From NCBI GenBank assembly GCA_016929795.1, contig JAFGIA010000358.1:1-38906 (forward strand): a DNA stretch of 38,906 bases, read 5' to 3'. Position 1 is the stretch's first letter. Every line of letters begins with the position of its first letter. Below the pieces are notes generated by a model. It searched no databases, was not told the DNA's origin, and worked only from the letters and a program-made list of their open reading frames with translations. Shown here one piece after another: positions 1-8,508 of this stretch. Source of the stretch: Anaerolineae bacterium. Lineage in GTDB: Bacteria; Chloroflexota; Anaerolineae; JAAYZQ01. The position numbers and the translations under genes were made by a program.

Positions 1-705
1 CAGGTAGAGGCCCATGACGAGCCAGAAGGGGCGGTTGGTGAGGGTGGCGGCGAGCGCCTGGCGGATGGGCAGGGGAGCTGGCTGCTCGCTGGCGGCGCGC
101 TCACGGGTGACAGTAAAGACGACCAGGGGCGGGATGATGGAGGCCAGCCCCAGGCCGGCGCCCACGATGGCAAAGAGCAGCCGCGTGTCGTCGATGAACC
201 AGCCGAGCACCGTGGCGAGGATAATGGCGCCCAACGTGCCCGAGATGGAAAAGACCATGCGGTAGCCATTGAGCGAGCTGCGCTCGTCGTAATCGTGGGT
301 CATCTCGGGGGTGAGTGCGTTGTAGCCGACGTGCACGGCGGTAAAGATCGTGTCGAACAGGATAAAGGCGACTGCATAGTAGACGGTCAGGCCGATGGGG
401 CTGAGGGGGGGCACCAGCCACATCATGATGAACGACAGGCCGAGGGGCACGGCACCAAAGAGGAGCAGCACGCGCCGCCGTCCCCAGCGGCTGCGGATCC
501 GGTCGGAGAGGAGGCCAAAGAGGGGATCGTTGAACGCATCCCACACGCGCCCCGCGCCCACCGCCCAGCCTGCCAGGTCGGGGCGCAGGCCGGCGACGTC
601 GGTGAGAAAGTAGAGCTGGAAGAACATGACGATCGCCAGCGGAATGCTGGTGCTGAGATCGCCGGTACTGAAGAGCAGCTTGGTGCGGCGCGTTAGCTTG
701 GTCAT
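1..705 (-). CDS. GPH/MelB-type cation symporter (MFS), N-terminal part
   Basis: Only the first 235 codons are inside the window; the gene continues past position 1. The translation begins MTKLTRRTKLLFSTGDLSTS and has several long hydrophobic segments. After the second segment is the cytoplasmic-loop signature DAFNDPLFGLLSDRIRSRWG followed by RRR, which is characteristic of the glycoside-pentoside-hexuronide:cation symporter family of inner-membrane transporters. The start ATG (705-703) overlaps the TGA of the upstream methyltransferase gene as ATGA, so the two are probably translationally coupled. By context the cargo could be a substrate or product of that methyltransferase. The family usually moves sugars, so the substrate is unknown. 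The frame is open to the window edge with no stop. Confidence 0.85.
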   Translation of the reverse strand, partial: MTKLTRRTKLLFSTGDLSTSIPLAIVMFFQLYFLTDVAGLRPDLAGWAVGAGRVWDAFNDPLFGLLSDRIRSRWGRRRVLLLFGAVPLGLSFIMMWLVPPLSPIGLTVYYAVAFILFDTIFTAVHVGYNALTPEMTHDYDERSSLNGYRMVFSISGTLGAIILATVLGWFIDDTRLLFAIVGAGLGLASIIPPLVVFTVTRERAASEQPAPLPIRQALAATLTNRPFWLVMGLYL

Positions 706-2195
706 AGGTTCTCCCAATCCTGGTGCTCGGGCAGCTCACCCAGGTAAAAGTCGTCGAGCGGCCGCCGGGCCACGGTCTGGCGATAGTCGTCGAGGGCCTG
801 TTCGACCGCGGGGTCGAGGGTACGGGGCTGGTGGTTGGCCAGGATCTCGCGGGCGCGCGCCCGGGCCTGGTCGAGGGCGGGCACGGCGCCGGCTTTTTCC
901 CAGGCATCGTACGGCTCGCGCACGAGCAGGCGCGGGAGATAGTGCTCCTGGCGAAAGTGGCGGACAGTATGTGCCTCGGCGAGATAGTTGCCCGCTGCAC
1001 CGGCGCCGACGACGTCCTTGATCACGTCGACGGCGAGGTGTTCGTCGTCGACGATGATGCCGCGCGCCAGGCGTTGGGCCATGCCAGCCAACTCGTCGTC
1101 GAGCATGAGCAGCGCCTCGCTCTCGAGCATTGTCTCGTCGAGGGTGCCGGCGCAGGTGATGAAATCGACGCCGGCGAGGACGGCGGGCAGCAGCGTGCCG
1201 GCACGCTCCAGCCCGGCCTGTACGTCCTCGAGCTTGGAGTCGGTGGTGCCGCCCACGCTGCGGCAGGGCAGGCCGTAATAGCGCGCCATTTGTGCCGCGC
1301 CGGCGGTGATCAGGCCGGTCTCGATGGAGCCCAGCGCGACGGTGCCGAGGCGCAGGTTGGCGACGGTCGAGACGGTGCCATAGAGCACGGGCGTGCCGGG
1401 GCGCCAGATCTGGGCGAGGACGATGTGGGCCAGGATGGTGGCGTTTTGTTGGGCCAACAGGCCGGCCAGGGTGACCGGCGCTGTCGCCCCGGCGATCGCC
1501 TCGGGCGACATGGCGAGGGGCTGGCCATAGTCGGCACAGATCAACAGCCCTTCGAGCTGCATCTGGATCGTCTGGAGCGGGCTACCGACGGAGCAGATGG
1601 CAAAAAAAGTGGGCCGCGCGCGCGATGCCTCTTTGCCTCCGGCGACGATGGCCATTAAACGCATCATGTCGAGCGTGGGCAGGTAGCCGTAGCAGCCCAT
1701 GCCGAATGGCTTGCGGCTGTGGTGCGCCCAGGCCCAGATGGCTTGGCTGTGGATCGTGGTCATGGGGATGTCGTGGGGCCACACGTCCATCTGCGAGTTG
1801 TGGATGTGGCGGCAGCCGTCGACGAGCTGGATGTGGCGCACGACGTCGTCCATCGTCGCCGGGCGGCGCTCGCCGCTGTCGACGTCGATCACGTGCGTCG
1901 GCGTGCCCAGGCCGGCAAAGACGGGCTGCCCACCGCCAATGTCGAGGCGAAAGGCCGGGTCAGAGCCGTATAGGGTGAAGGTAGAGGGGGCCTGCTCGAC
2001 GGCGCGGCGCACGAGTGCCTCCGGGATGCGCACACGCTGGCCCTCGTCGTCCACGTCAGCCCCGGCCTGCCGGTAGAGGTCGCGGGCCCTGGGCCAGGCG
2101 ACGTGGACCCCGACGGTGTGTAACAGGTCCATGGACGCGGCGTGGATGCGCTCCACTTCGTCGTGACTCAACACTTCGAAACGCGCACTCTTCAT
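702..2195 (-). CDS. MttB-family (trimethylamine methyltransferase-like) protein, non-pyrrolysine type
   Basis: The 497-residue protein belongs to the MttB superfamily of corrinoid-dependent methyltransferases, which transfer a methyl group from a quaternary or tertiary amine to a cobalamin protein. Family-like stretches are the N-terminal LSHDEVERIHAASMDLL and the barrel segments around FAICSVGSPLQ, MSPEAIAGATAPVT and GAAGNYLAEAHTV. The frame is full length without an internal TAG, so this is a non-pyrrolysine member like the glycine-betaine, proline-betaine or carnitine demethylases; the true substrate cannot be read from sequence. The start at 2195 is chosen because GAGGAGGAAG lies 5-15 bases upstream; the longer frame to 2348 runs into an amidohydrolase remnant. 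No corrinoid-protein gene is visible next to it. The 3' end overlaps the transporter start by 4 bases. Confidence 0.86.
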   Translation of the reverse strand: MKSARFEVLSHDEVERIHAASMDLLHTVGVHVAWPRARDLYRQAGADVDDEGQRVRIPEALVRRAVEQAPSTFTLYGSDPAFRLDIGGGQPVFAGLGTPTHVIDVDSGERRPATMDDVVRHIQLVDGCRHIHNSQMDVWPHDIPMTTIHSQAIWAWAHHSRKPFGMGCYGYLPTLDMMRLMAIVAGGKEASRARPTFFAICSVGSPLQTIQMQLEGLLICADYGQPLAMSPEAIAGATAPVTLAGLLAQQNATILAHIVLAQIWRPGTPVLYGTVSTVANLRLGTVALGSIETGLITAGAAQMARYYGLPCRSVGGTTDSKLEDVQAGLERAGTLLPAVLAGVDFITCAGTLDETMLESEALLMLDDELAGMAQRLARGIIVDDEHLAVDVIKDVVGAGAAGNYLAEAHTVRHFRQEHYLPRLLVREPYDAWEKAGAVPALDQARARAREILANHQPRTLDPAVEQALDDYRQTVARRPLDDFYLGELPEHQDWENL

Positions 2196-2214
2196 GGTCT
2201 GCTTCCTCCTCGAT

Positions 2215-2454
2215 CTATGTGGGACGGCGCAGGACCTGGCCGTGCCATTGGTCTGTTGCGCGCGTGCCGTGGCGGGCCACGACGTGCCCGCCGAGCAGGA
2301 CGGCTTGGATGCCGGTGGGCGGCGCGTCGGGCCGGGCCAGCGTCGCATGGCCGTCGATGGTCTCTGGATCCAAGAGCACCAGGCCGGCGCGGCAGCCGGC
2401 TGCCACCCGGCCGATGCCTGCCAGGCGCATGCGCTCCGCCGGGAAGGAGGTCAT
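2215..2454 (-). pseudogene. C-terminal remnant of an amidohydrolase (D-aminoacylase-like)
   Basis: The 79-codon frame reads like the last segment of metal-dependent amidohydrolases of the N-acyl-D-amino-acid deacylase type: PAERMRLAGIGRVAAGCRAG, then LVLLDPETI and a final VLLGGHVVARHGT strand that closes the composite beta-sandwich. The metal-binding TIM barrel, normally 350 or more residues upstream, is missing. An in-frame TAG lies two codons before the ATG. A good promoter sits immediately upstream, so the piece may still be transcribed as the first frame of the methyltransferase operon, 19 bases ahead of that gene. I read it as a 5'-deleted gene, not as a functional peptide. Confidence 0.6.
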
Positions 2455-2467
2455 GCGCTATAGAGAC

Positions 2468-2496
2468 AGTATACCTCAGATCGGTGGCGGCTGCAA
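2468..2496 (-). promoter_or_regulatory. Sigma70-type promoter for the methyltransferase operon
   Basis: On the minus strand TTGCAG (2496-2491) and TATACT (2473-2468) are separated by 17 bases. The predicted start near 2461 leaves only about 7 bases before the ATG of the amidohydrolase remnant. It is divergent from the nitrilase promoter. Confidence 0.6.
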
Positions 2497-2559
2497 GCAG
2501 TTGACTCGTACGTGGTGCGTGCTGTGGATGCCAAGTTTTCAACCGCCGACGATATGCGG

Positions 2560-2565
2560 TATAAT
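2560..2565 (+). promoter_or_regulatory. -10 element of the nitrilase-family gene
   Basis: A perfect TATAAT lies 23 bases before the ATG at 2589. The best -35 at 17-base spacing is only TTTCAA (2537-2542). AGGAGG at 2577-2582 is the ribosome binding site. Confidence 0.5.
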
Positions 2566-2588
2566 AGACGCTGCACAGGAGGTGGCGT

Positions 2589-3392
2589 ATGGAGATTGGC
2601 GTGGCGCTCGCCCAGATGGCGGTGGCACCCGGCGAGGTAGAGGTGAACGAGACAGCGGCCCGAAGCGTGGCGGCGCAGGCAGCGGGCGAGGGGGTAGACG
2701 TGCTGATCTTGCCCGAGATGTGGCCCACAGGCTACGACCTGGAGCGCGCGCGCGAGTATGCGACGCCGCTGGGAAGTGGCCCGTTTGGCCTGATGGCTGG
2801 CCTGGCGCGAGAGCACAAGTTGCACGTAATCGGGACGGCACTGGAGGAAAATCGTGACGGGCGACCATTCAACACGGCAGCCCTCTACTCGCCAGATGGC
2901 AACCTGGTGGCTGCTTATCGCAAACTCCACCTGTGGGCGCCGCTGGGTGAGGCGGAGCACATGACCGCCGGCGGAGAGCTGCCACTGTTCGATCTGCCGT
3001 GGGGGCGTATGGCGCTGGCGATCTGCTACGACCTGCGCTTCCCCGAGATGTGGCGTGCCTATGCCGGTGCCGGTGCCCGGCTGGTCGTGATCCCCGCCGC
3101 CTGGCCGTCACGCCGGGTGGAGCACTGGCGCGTGCTGCTCCGGGCGCGGGCGATCGAAAACCAGTGCTTTGTGCTCGGCTGCAACCGCGCCGGGGGCGGA
3201 TGGGATGCCGGCGAGGATTGTTTCGGCGGCTACTCGGCCGTGGTGGATCCGTGGGGGCGCGTGCTGGCAGAGGGTGGGCCCGAGCCAGGGCTGGTGATCG
3301 CGCACCTCAACCTGGACGAAGTGGAGAATGTCCGGCGATTGTTCCCCTTCTGGGCCGATCGCCGGAGGGACGTGTACGAGCGCGCACGGTAA
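2589..3392 (+). CDS. Carbon-nitrogen hydrolase (nitrilase superfamily amidase)
   Basis: The 267-residue cytoplasmic amidase has the complete Glu-Lys-Cys catalytic triad of the nitrilase superfamily: E43 in LPEMWPTGYD, K112 in YRKLHLWAPLGE and the nucleophile C146 in AICYDLRFPEMWR. Length and motifs resemble the omega-amidase/YafV/NIT2 branch, which hydrolyses alpha-keto acid amides, but the exact substrate is not determined by these motifs. The ATG is preceded by a strong AGGAGG at 7-base spacing and by a TATAAT box. The gene is divergent from the methyltransferase operon. The lyase gene follows after a 117-base gap that contains a hairpin repeat, so the two may be transcribed separately. Confidence 0.9.
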   Translation: MEIGVALAQMAVAPGEVEVNETAARSVAAQAAGEGVDVLILPEMWPTGYDLERAREYATPLGSGPFGLMAGLAREHKLHVIGTALEENRDGRPFNTAALYSPDGNLVAAYRKLHLWAPLGEAEHMTAGGELPLFDLPWGRMALAICYDLRFPEMWRAYAGAGARLVVIPAAWPSRRVEHWRVLLRARAIENQCFVLGCNRAGGGWDAGEDCFGGYSAVVDPWGRVLAEGGPEPGLVIAHLNLDEVENVRRLFPFWADRRRDVYERAR

Positions 3393-3432
3393 CAAAGAGC
3401 AGTGACACTTGTATCAGCTCGATAACGTGGGC

Positions 3433-3465
3433 GATATAGGGCGGATTGCCAATCCGCCCTATATC
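3433..3465. repeat. Perfect 15-bp-stem palindrome, intergenic
   Basis: GATATAGGGCGGATT (3433-3447), a GCC loop and the exact complement (3451-3465). It is enclosed by shorter outer arms, GTATCAG near 3412 and CTGATAC near 3487. No T-run follows, so it is not a standard terminator; it looks like a dispersed REP-type palindrome. Confidence 0.75.
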
Positions 3466-3509
3466 CCGCTCCGACTTGAGATGATACTGATACTTGAGGA
3501 GGATGGAGC

Positions 3510-4913
3510 GTGTACGATTTTGAGACATACCTGTCGCCGGCGACGTGGCGTTACGGCTCGGACGAAATGCGGCGTATCTGGAGTGAGGTTCACAGGCGCC
3601 GTGTGTGGCGGCGGATCTGGGTGGCGCTGGCCGAGGCACAAGCCGAGCTGGGGTTGGTGTCGCCCGAGCAGGCAGCCGACCTGCGCGCGCACGCCGACGA
3701 GGTGGACGTGGCGCGCTCGCGCGAAATCGAGTCCGAGATCAAGCACGATCTGGTGGCCGAGATCCGGGCCTTTGCCGAGCAGTGCCCTGTGGGTGGCGGC
3801 ATCATCCATGCCGGCGCGACGAGCATGGACGTGAAGGACAATGGCAGCGTGCTCCGCCAGCGCGAGGCGCTCGACCTGGTGTTGGATCGGCTGTGTGATC
3901 TAGGCCGGGCGCTGGCCGGCCGGATCGAGGCCCACGCCGGCCGGGTCACGATGGGCTACACGCACCTGCAGCCGGCAGAGCCGACGACGGTGGGATACAG
4001 GCTGGCACAGTATGGATATGACCTGCTGGTGGACCTGGAGGAGCTGCGGCGCGTGCGCGGCAGGCTAAAGGGGAAGGGGTTCAAAGGGGCCGTGGGCACA
4101 TCGGCGTCGTATGTGGAGCTGATGGGAGGGGTGGGAGAGGCGAGCGACCTGGAAGCGAAGGTAATGGCGCGGCTGGGGCTGGAGGCCTTTGCCGTTGTGA
4201 CGCAGACCTATCCGCGCAAGCAGGATTGGCTGCTGCTGAATGCCCTGGCCGGGCTGGCAGGCAGTCTCTACAAGCTCGCTTTCGACCTGCGCGTGCTCCA
4301 GGCGCGGCCTTTTGGTGAATGGAGCGAGCCGTTTGGCACACGGCAGGTGGGCTCGTCGGCCATGCCCTTCAAACAGAACCCCGAGATGGCCGAGACGATG
4401 GACAGCCTGGCGCGGCTGGTGGCCACGCTGCCGCGCGTGGCGTGGGACAATGCAGCACACTCGCTGCTCGAGCGCACGATCGACGATTCGGCGAACAGGC
4501 GCTTCATCCTGCCGCAGGCGTTCCTGCTCACCGAAGAGCTGGTGCTGCGAGCGCGGCGGATCGTATCGGGCCTGGTGGTCAACGAGGGGCAGGTGGCGCG
4601 CAATGTGGAGGCGTACGGCACCTTTGCCGCGACTGAGCGCCTGCTCATGGCACTGGTGCGCGCGGGCGCCGACAGGCAGGCGATGCACGAGGTGATCCGC
4701 GAGCAGAGTGTGGCTGCCTGGCAGGCGCTGGAGCAGAACCGTGCCGCCGGCAATCCCTTGCCCGCCCTGCTGAGCAGCGATCCGCGCATCCTCGCCCATC
4801 TGCCTGCCGTCGAGGTGCAGGCCCTGCTGGACGCCACCGGCTATGTGGGCGGTGCCCCAGCCCGCGCGCTGGCCCTGGCCGCGGCCTTGCGCCGTGCCTG
4901 CGAGTTGCCATGA
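3510..4913 (+). CDS. purB: Adenylosuccinate lyase-family protein
   Basis: The 467-residue enzyme belongs to the fumarase/aspartase superfamily. The three conserved regions are present: HAGATSMDVKDN (residues 100-111), THLQPAEPTT with the catalytic histidine H152, and the mobile signature loop GSSAMPFKQNP (281-291) with the catalytic serine. The GATS.D and AMP.K.NP forms point to adenylosuccinate lyase (purine synthesis: SAICAR and adenylosuccinate cleavage) rather than fumarase or argininosuccinate lyase. The usual Arg of KRNP is Gln here, so a specialised paralogue is possible. The start is GTG at 3510 with GAGGAGG upstream; no better ATG exists. No other pur gene is nearby. It converges with the FHA gene, leaving 55 bases between their ends. 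Confidence 0.82.
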   Translation: MYDFETYLSPATWRYGSDEMRRIWSEVHRRRVWRRIWVALAEAQAELGLVSPEQAADLRAHADEVDVARSREIESEIKHDLVAEIRAFAEQCPVGGGIIHAGATSMDVKDNGSVLRQREALDLVLDRLCDLGRALAGRIEAHAGRVTMGYTHLQPAEPTTVGYRLAQYGYDLLVDLEELRRVRGRLKGKGFKGAVGTSASYVELMGGVGEASDLEAKVMARLGLEAFAVVTQTYPRKQDWLLLNALAGLAGSLYKLAFDLRVLQARPFGEWSEPFGTRQVGSSAMPFKQNPEMAETMDSLARLVATLPRVAWDNAAHSLLERTIDDSANRRFILPQAFLLTEELVLRARRIVSGLVVNEGQVARNVEAYGTFAATERLLMALVRAGADRQAMHEVIREQSVAAWQALEQNRAAGNPLPALLSSDPRILAHLPAVEVQALLDATGYVGGAPARALALAAALRRACELP

Positions 4914-4968
4914 CCCGGCCCCGCTCCTCGAGGCTCAACTTTCCATCCAGCCTTTTGACCAGGCACTC

Positions 4969-6705
4969 TCATGGCCGGAGCACGGTGATCACCTGCTCGA
5001 GTGTGTTGTCTGCCCCCTCTTCGATCTCGTCGACTTCTTCATTCGGGTCGACGATGGCGCGGGTGGATAGCTCGTCGCCAGTGGTGGCGGGGATCCAGGT
5101 GTAGCTGAGTTCCTTGATCTCCCCGGCGTCGAGCCCTGGCAGGTCCCATTCGACAGGCACGGCCTGATCGCCGACGAGCGACCAGCGGACGACAAAGTGA
5201 TCGGCATCGCGCGAGCCGTCGTTGCGGATGGTGACGCGCACCTTGCAGTTATGCGTGCGAAAGCAGGGGTTGGGATCAAACCGGATCGACTCGACCACCA
5301 GGTCGGGCAGGTCTGCGAGCTCACCGGGAGATACGGTGACGGTGACGGACTGCTCGGTGCGCCCGCCTTCTCCCACGGCGGTCATGAGGTAAGTGGTGGT
5401 TCTGGCCGGGCAGATCTCCTGCGAGCCCGGGGTGGCGACGCCGCCGATGTCGTGGTCGATGGTCACTGCGGCGGCATAGTCGACTTTGCCCCATTCGAGA
5501 GTCGTGCACTCTCCGGCGACGATACGCACGGGGTTGGCGGTGAAAAAGGCGATCACCGGCTGCGGCGCGCCTTCCGTCGAGACGACGAGGGTGGCCGCGG
5601 CGCTACGCTCTCCCTGCGCGTCGCGTGCAGTGAGCACGTAGCGAGTGGTCGTGGTGGGGCATACCTCGGCCTTGCCTGGCGTCGCCACTCCACCCAGGCC
5701 GGGCTCGATCACTGCCTCGATCGCATTCTTGACCAGGCCCCACTCGAGCTCGGCACACGCGCCTGGGGCGATGATGGCCGGGACGACATGAAAGTATTCA
5801 ATCACGGCTCGAGTGGCGGGCGCCACGCTCACGGTGATGCTCTGTGCTGCTTCTCCACCACCGGGCCCGCTCGCACGCAGGGTGTAGGTCCTGCTGGTGT
5901 CGAGACATACGTCGATCCTGCCTTCGGGTGCTACCGGCCCTACATCACTCAGCACCAGGCGTGTGGCATTGTCGACATTGCCCCATTCGAGGCGCGTGCA
6001 CTCGCCTTCCTGAATCGCCGACGGTTGGGCGCGAAAGAAGCCGATCGAGGGCAGGACAGAGGGCGTATCGGTGGGGGGAGGCGGTGCAAGGGTGGGGGGG
6101 GGCACGGTGTCGGTGGGCGAGGGTGGGGCCACTGTGGGCAGCTCGGTGGCTGTAGGTGAGGCGGCTGCGGGCAGCGTCGCCGTGGGGGTGACGAGATCGG
6201 TCGGCGCGACGGCAACGGGGCTCTGGATGGCGGGGGTAGGCACTGTCTCCTGGTCATCCGGGCGAAAGCGAGGGAGGAGGAGTAGAAAAAAGAGGGCGGC
6301 GGCGGCGGCCAGCGCCAAGATGGCGACGAGCAAGAGGGGCAGGCGGGCGCGTCCGCGGGATGGCGCTGCAGCCACGGGAACGATGCGCTCCACCAGTGTG
6401 TCCTGTCCGGCAATGGCAGCCGGCAGCTCGACCTGGAGCTGTATGCGGCCAATGCGCACCAGGTCGCCGTGGCGCAAGACGGAGGGGGTGGTAATGCGCC
6501 TGCCGTTGACAAAGGTGCCATTGGCGCTGTCGAGATCGTGGAGCACCCAGCGGCGCGCCTCGCGGATGATTTCCGCGTGATGCCGCGATGCCTGAGGATC
6601 GGCGAGGACGATGTCGTTTTCGCTGTATCGTCCGATGGTGATCACGTCGTTGCCGAGGGGGAACCACTCGCCCGTTTCCTGTTCCACGAGTTTGCCAAAA
6701 GTCAT
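4969..6705 (-). CDS. FHA-domain membrane protein with three Ig-like repeats and CARDB domain
   Basis: The 578-residue protein has an N-terminal FHA domain (about 1-95) with the phosphothreonine-binding signature residues G25-R26, S40-R41-H42 and N62-G63. One membrane span (about 122-146) follows, then a Pro/Thr/Val-rich linker (150-220). Outside the membrane are three repeats of about 76 residues (221-295, 301-377, 384-459), each with an ECTRLEWG-like strand and a C-terminal cysteine strand, and a CARDB-like domain (466-577). The topology suggests a cytoplasmic phosphopeptide sensor linked to an extracellular adhesive region. It starts 10 bases after the mutL stop with AGGAG upstream, so it is the second gene of the mutL operon. 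No kinase partner is encoded beside it. Confidence 0.85.
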   Translation of the reverse strand: MTFGKLVEQETGEWFPLGNDVITIGRYSENDIVLADPQASRHHAEIIREARRWVLHDLDSANGTFVNGRRITTPSVLRHGDLVRIGRIQLQVELPAAIAGQDTLVERIVPVAAAPSRGRARLPLLLVAILALAAAAALFFLLLLPRFRPDDQETVPTPAIQSPVAVAPTDLVTPTATLPAAASPTATELPTVAPPSPTDTVPPPTLAPPPPTDTPSVLPSIGFFRAQPSAIQEGECTRLEWGNVDNATRLVLSDVGPVAPEGRIDVCLDTSRTYTLRASGPGGGEAAQSITVSVAPATRAVIEYFHVVPAIIAPGACAELEWGLVKNAIEAVIEPGLGGVATPGKAEVCPTTTTRYVLTARDAQGERSAAATLVVSTEGAPQPVIAFFTANPVRIVAGECTTLEWGKVDYAAAVTIDHDIGGVATPGSQEICPARTTTYLMTAVGEGGRTEQSVTVTVSPGELADLPDLVVESIRFDPNPCFRTHNCKVRVTIRNDGSRDADHFVVRWSLVGDQAVPVEWDLPGLDAGEIKELSYTWIPATTGDELSTRAIVDPNEEVDEIEEGADNTLEQVITVLRP

Positions 6706-6715
6706 TGTTTCTCTC

Positions 6716-8353
6716 CTATCTCCGTAAGAAGCGGCGCTCGATCTCTTGGATGCTCAGCGTAAAAAGCGCCGGGCGCCCGTGCGGACAGGTCGTCGGTGAC
6801 CAGGCAGCCATCAGGTCGTCCAGCAGGGCCTGCTGCTGGACGGGGGTCAGCAAATCGCCGGCCTTGACGGCAGCCCGGCAGGCGGCTCGGTGCGCTATCT
6901 TTTCGCGCAGCTCGTCGGGAGCCAGGCGGCGGCCTGCAGCCAGCTCCTCGATCAGGTCTGTGATCAGCTCTGCCGCCGGCATCTGCGTGAGGGGGGCAGG
7001 CAGGCTGCGAATGGCGAAACTGGTGCCGCCAAAGGGCTCGATCTCGAGGCCCAGGTCGCCCAGCAGCCCGAGATGGGCGCTGAGCAGCTCGGCTTCGTGT
7101 GGCGTGACGTCAACGCGGGCGGGCGGCGAGAGGGGGACGGGATGCGCACCGCTGAGCAACTGCTCGGCGAGGACTGACTCGTGGGCGGCGTGCTGGTCGA
7201 CGATGATCAGCCCGTCGAACGTGGCTGCGATGATGTAGGTGTTTTGGACCTGGCCGAGGGCGAGAGGGCGCCCGCTCGCGTCGTACGAGATGCCCTGCTC
7301 GGCGACGCCGGCCCACGCCGTAGGCGTCTCGGGAAAGGGCCAGCCAGGAGTGCCCCAGATGTCCTGCACCGGGTAGGGAGACAACGCGTTGGCGACGGCC
7401 TGGCCGAGCGCGCCATAGATAGCACGCTCCTGGGCAAAGCGCACTTCGGCCTTGCGGGGGTGGATGTTGACGTCGACCAGGGAGGGATCGACCTCGATCT
7501 GGACCACAGCCAGGGGATAGCGGCCAGGAGGCAGACGGCCAGAGTAGGGGCGTTCGAGCATGACGGCGAGGAGACCGGAGCGGATGGGGCGGCGATTGAG
7601 GAAAAAGTATTGCCTGTCGCGCCGGGCACGCCCGATGGCCGGGCTGCTGATCAGGCCCTGCACGCGTTGTTCCCCCGCTTCCCAGGCGATGGGCAGCATC
7701 TCACCCGCCGCTTCACGCCCGACGGCGAGGGCGATACGCTCGGCTGCGGATGCCGGCGGCGCTACCAGGCGTTCTCGCCCGTCTACGGTGAGTTTGAAGG
7801 CGACAGACGGGCAGGCGAGGGCGTAGCGCACGACGGTCTCGTGGCACAGCTCTACTTCACGCAGGGGTGATTTCAAAAAGCGGCGGCGTGCTGGTGTGTT
7901 ATAAAATAGGTCGGCAACGGCCACGCTGCAGCCCGTGGGGCTGGCAGCCGGGGTAACAGCCTGCTCACTGGCAGATGACACCAGGCGCGTACCCTCCATC
8001 TCGCCGGCTGTGCGGGTGACTACTGTCACCCGGGCGACGGCGGCGATGGCCGCGAGTGCCTCACCTCGAAAGCCGAGGGTGCGGATCAAAGACAGATCGG
8101 CGGCAGTGCGCAGTTTGCTGGTGGTAAAGCGTCGCAGTGCCAGGGGGACGTCGGCGCGCGACATGCCACAGCCGTTGTCCGATACGCGGATCAGGGCCAG
8201 GCCGCCGCGGTCGACCTCGACGTGTACGGCCGTTGCCCCGGCGTCGAGGGCATTTTCCACCAGCTCTTTGACCACCGACGCCGGGCGCTCGACCACCTCG
8301 CCGGCGGCGATCTGCTCCGCCACCTCTGGCGGTAAGGTGTGAATGACTGTCAT
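6716..8353 (-). CDS. mutL: DNA mismatch repair protein MutL
   Basis: The 545-residue protein has the GHKL ATPase motifs ENALDAGAT, DNGCGM and TLGFRGEAL in the first 110 residues. The C-terminal domain carries the endonuclease metal motif DQHA-x2-E-x4-E (DQHAAHESVLAE) plus ACRAAVKAGD and CPHGRP. It is therefore a nicking-competent MutL of the kind found in bacteria without MutH, where it cuts the nascent strand after MutS recognition. The length is slightly short because the linker is reduced. No Shine-Dalgarno sequence precedes the ATG; the promoter places the transcription start at the ATG itself, suggesting a leaderless message. The stop is TAG. The FHA gene follows after 10 bases. Confidence 0.97.
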   Translation of the reverse strand: MTVIHTLPPEVAEQIAAGEVVERPASVVKELVENALDAGATAVHVEVDRGGLALIRVSDNGCGMSRADVPLALRRFTTSKLRTAADLSLIRTLGFRGEALAAIAAVARVTVVTRTAGEMEGTRLVSSASEQAVTPAASPTGCSVAVADLFYNTPARRRFLKSPLREVELCHETVVRYALACPSVAFKLTVDGRERLVAPPASAAERIALAVGREAAGEMLPIAWEAGEQRVQGLISSPAIGRARRDRQYFFLNRRPIRSGLLAVMLERPYSGRLPPGRYPLAVVQIEVDPSLVDVNIHPRKAEVRFAQERAIYGALGQAVANALSPYPVQDIWGTPGWPFPETPTAWAGVAEQGISYDASGRPLALGQVQNTYIIAATFDGLIIVDQHAAHESVLAEQLLSGAHPVPLSPPARVDVTPHEAELLSAHLGLLGDLGLEIEPFGGTSFAIRSLPAPLTQMPAAELITDLIEELAAGRRLAPDELREKIAHRAACRAAVKAGDLLTPVQQQALLDDLMAAWSPTTCPHGRPALFTLSIQEIERRFLRR

Positions 8354-8359
8354 GGGGGG

Positions 8360-8388
8360 AGTGTACTTGATTGTGCGGATTCTGTCAA
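8360..8388 (-). promoter_or_regulatory. mutL promoter, predicted leaderless
   Basis: TTGACA (8388-8383), a 17-base spacer and TACACT (8365-8360), then six C and the mutL ATG. The A of the ATG is 7 bases after the -10 box, where transcription normally starts. Confidence 0.7.
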
Positions 8389-8508
8389 GGGACAGTTTGT
8401 GGGTTAGCCGGTGGGTGGGTGAAACTTTTCAGGGGCGGGAGCGTATTGTGAGTGAGTTAGCGTGGCGTAGATGACTCTTGGGCCATGCACATTTTGAGGA
8501 GGTTCAGG

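Noticed and set aside
2142..2348. Upstream extension of the methyltransferase frame to an ATG at 2348
   Set aside because: The extra 51 residues are Arg/Ser/Pro-rich and overlap the amidohydrolase remnant; the ATG at 2195 has a strong ribosome site.
5197..6159. 320-codon plus-strand frame opposite the FHA protein
   Set aside because: Low-complexity Gly/Arg/His product; the opposite strand encodes clear repeats and an FHA domain.
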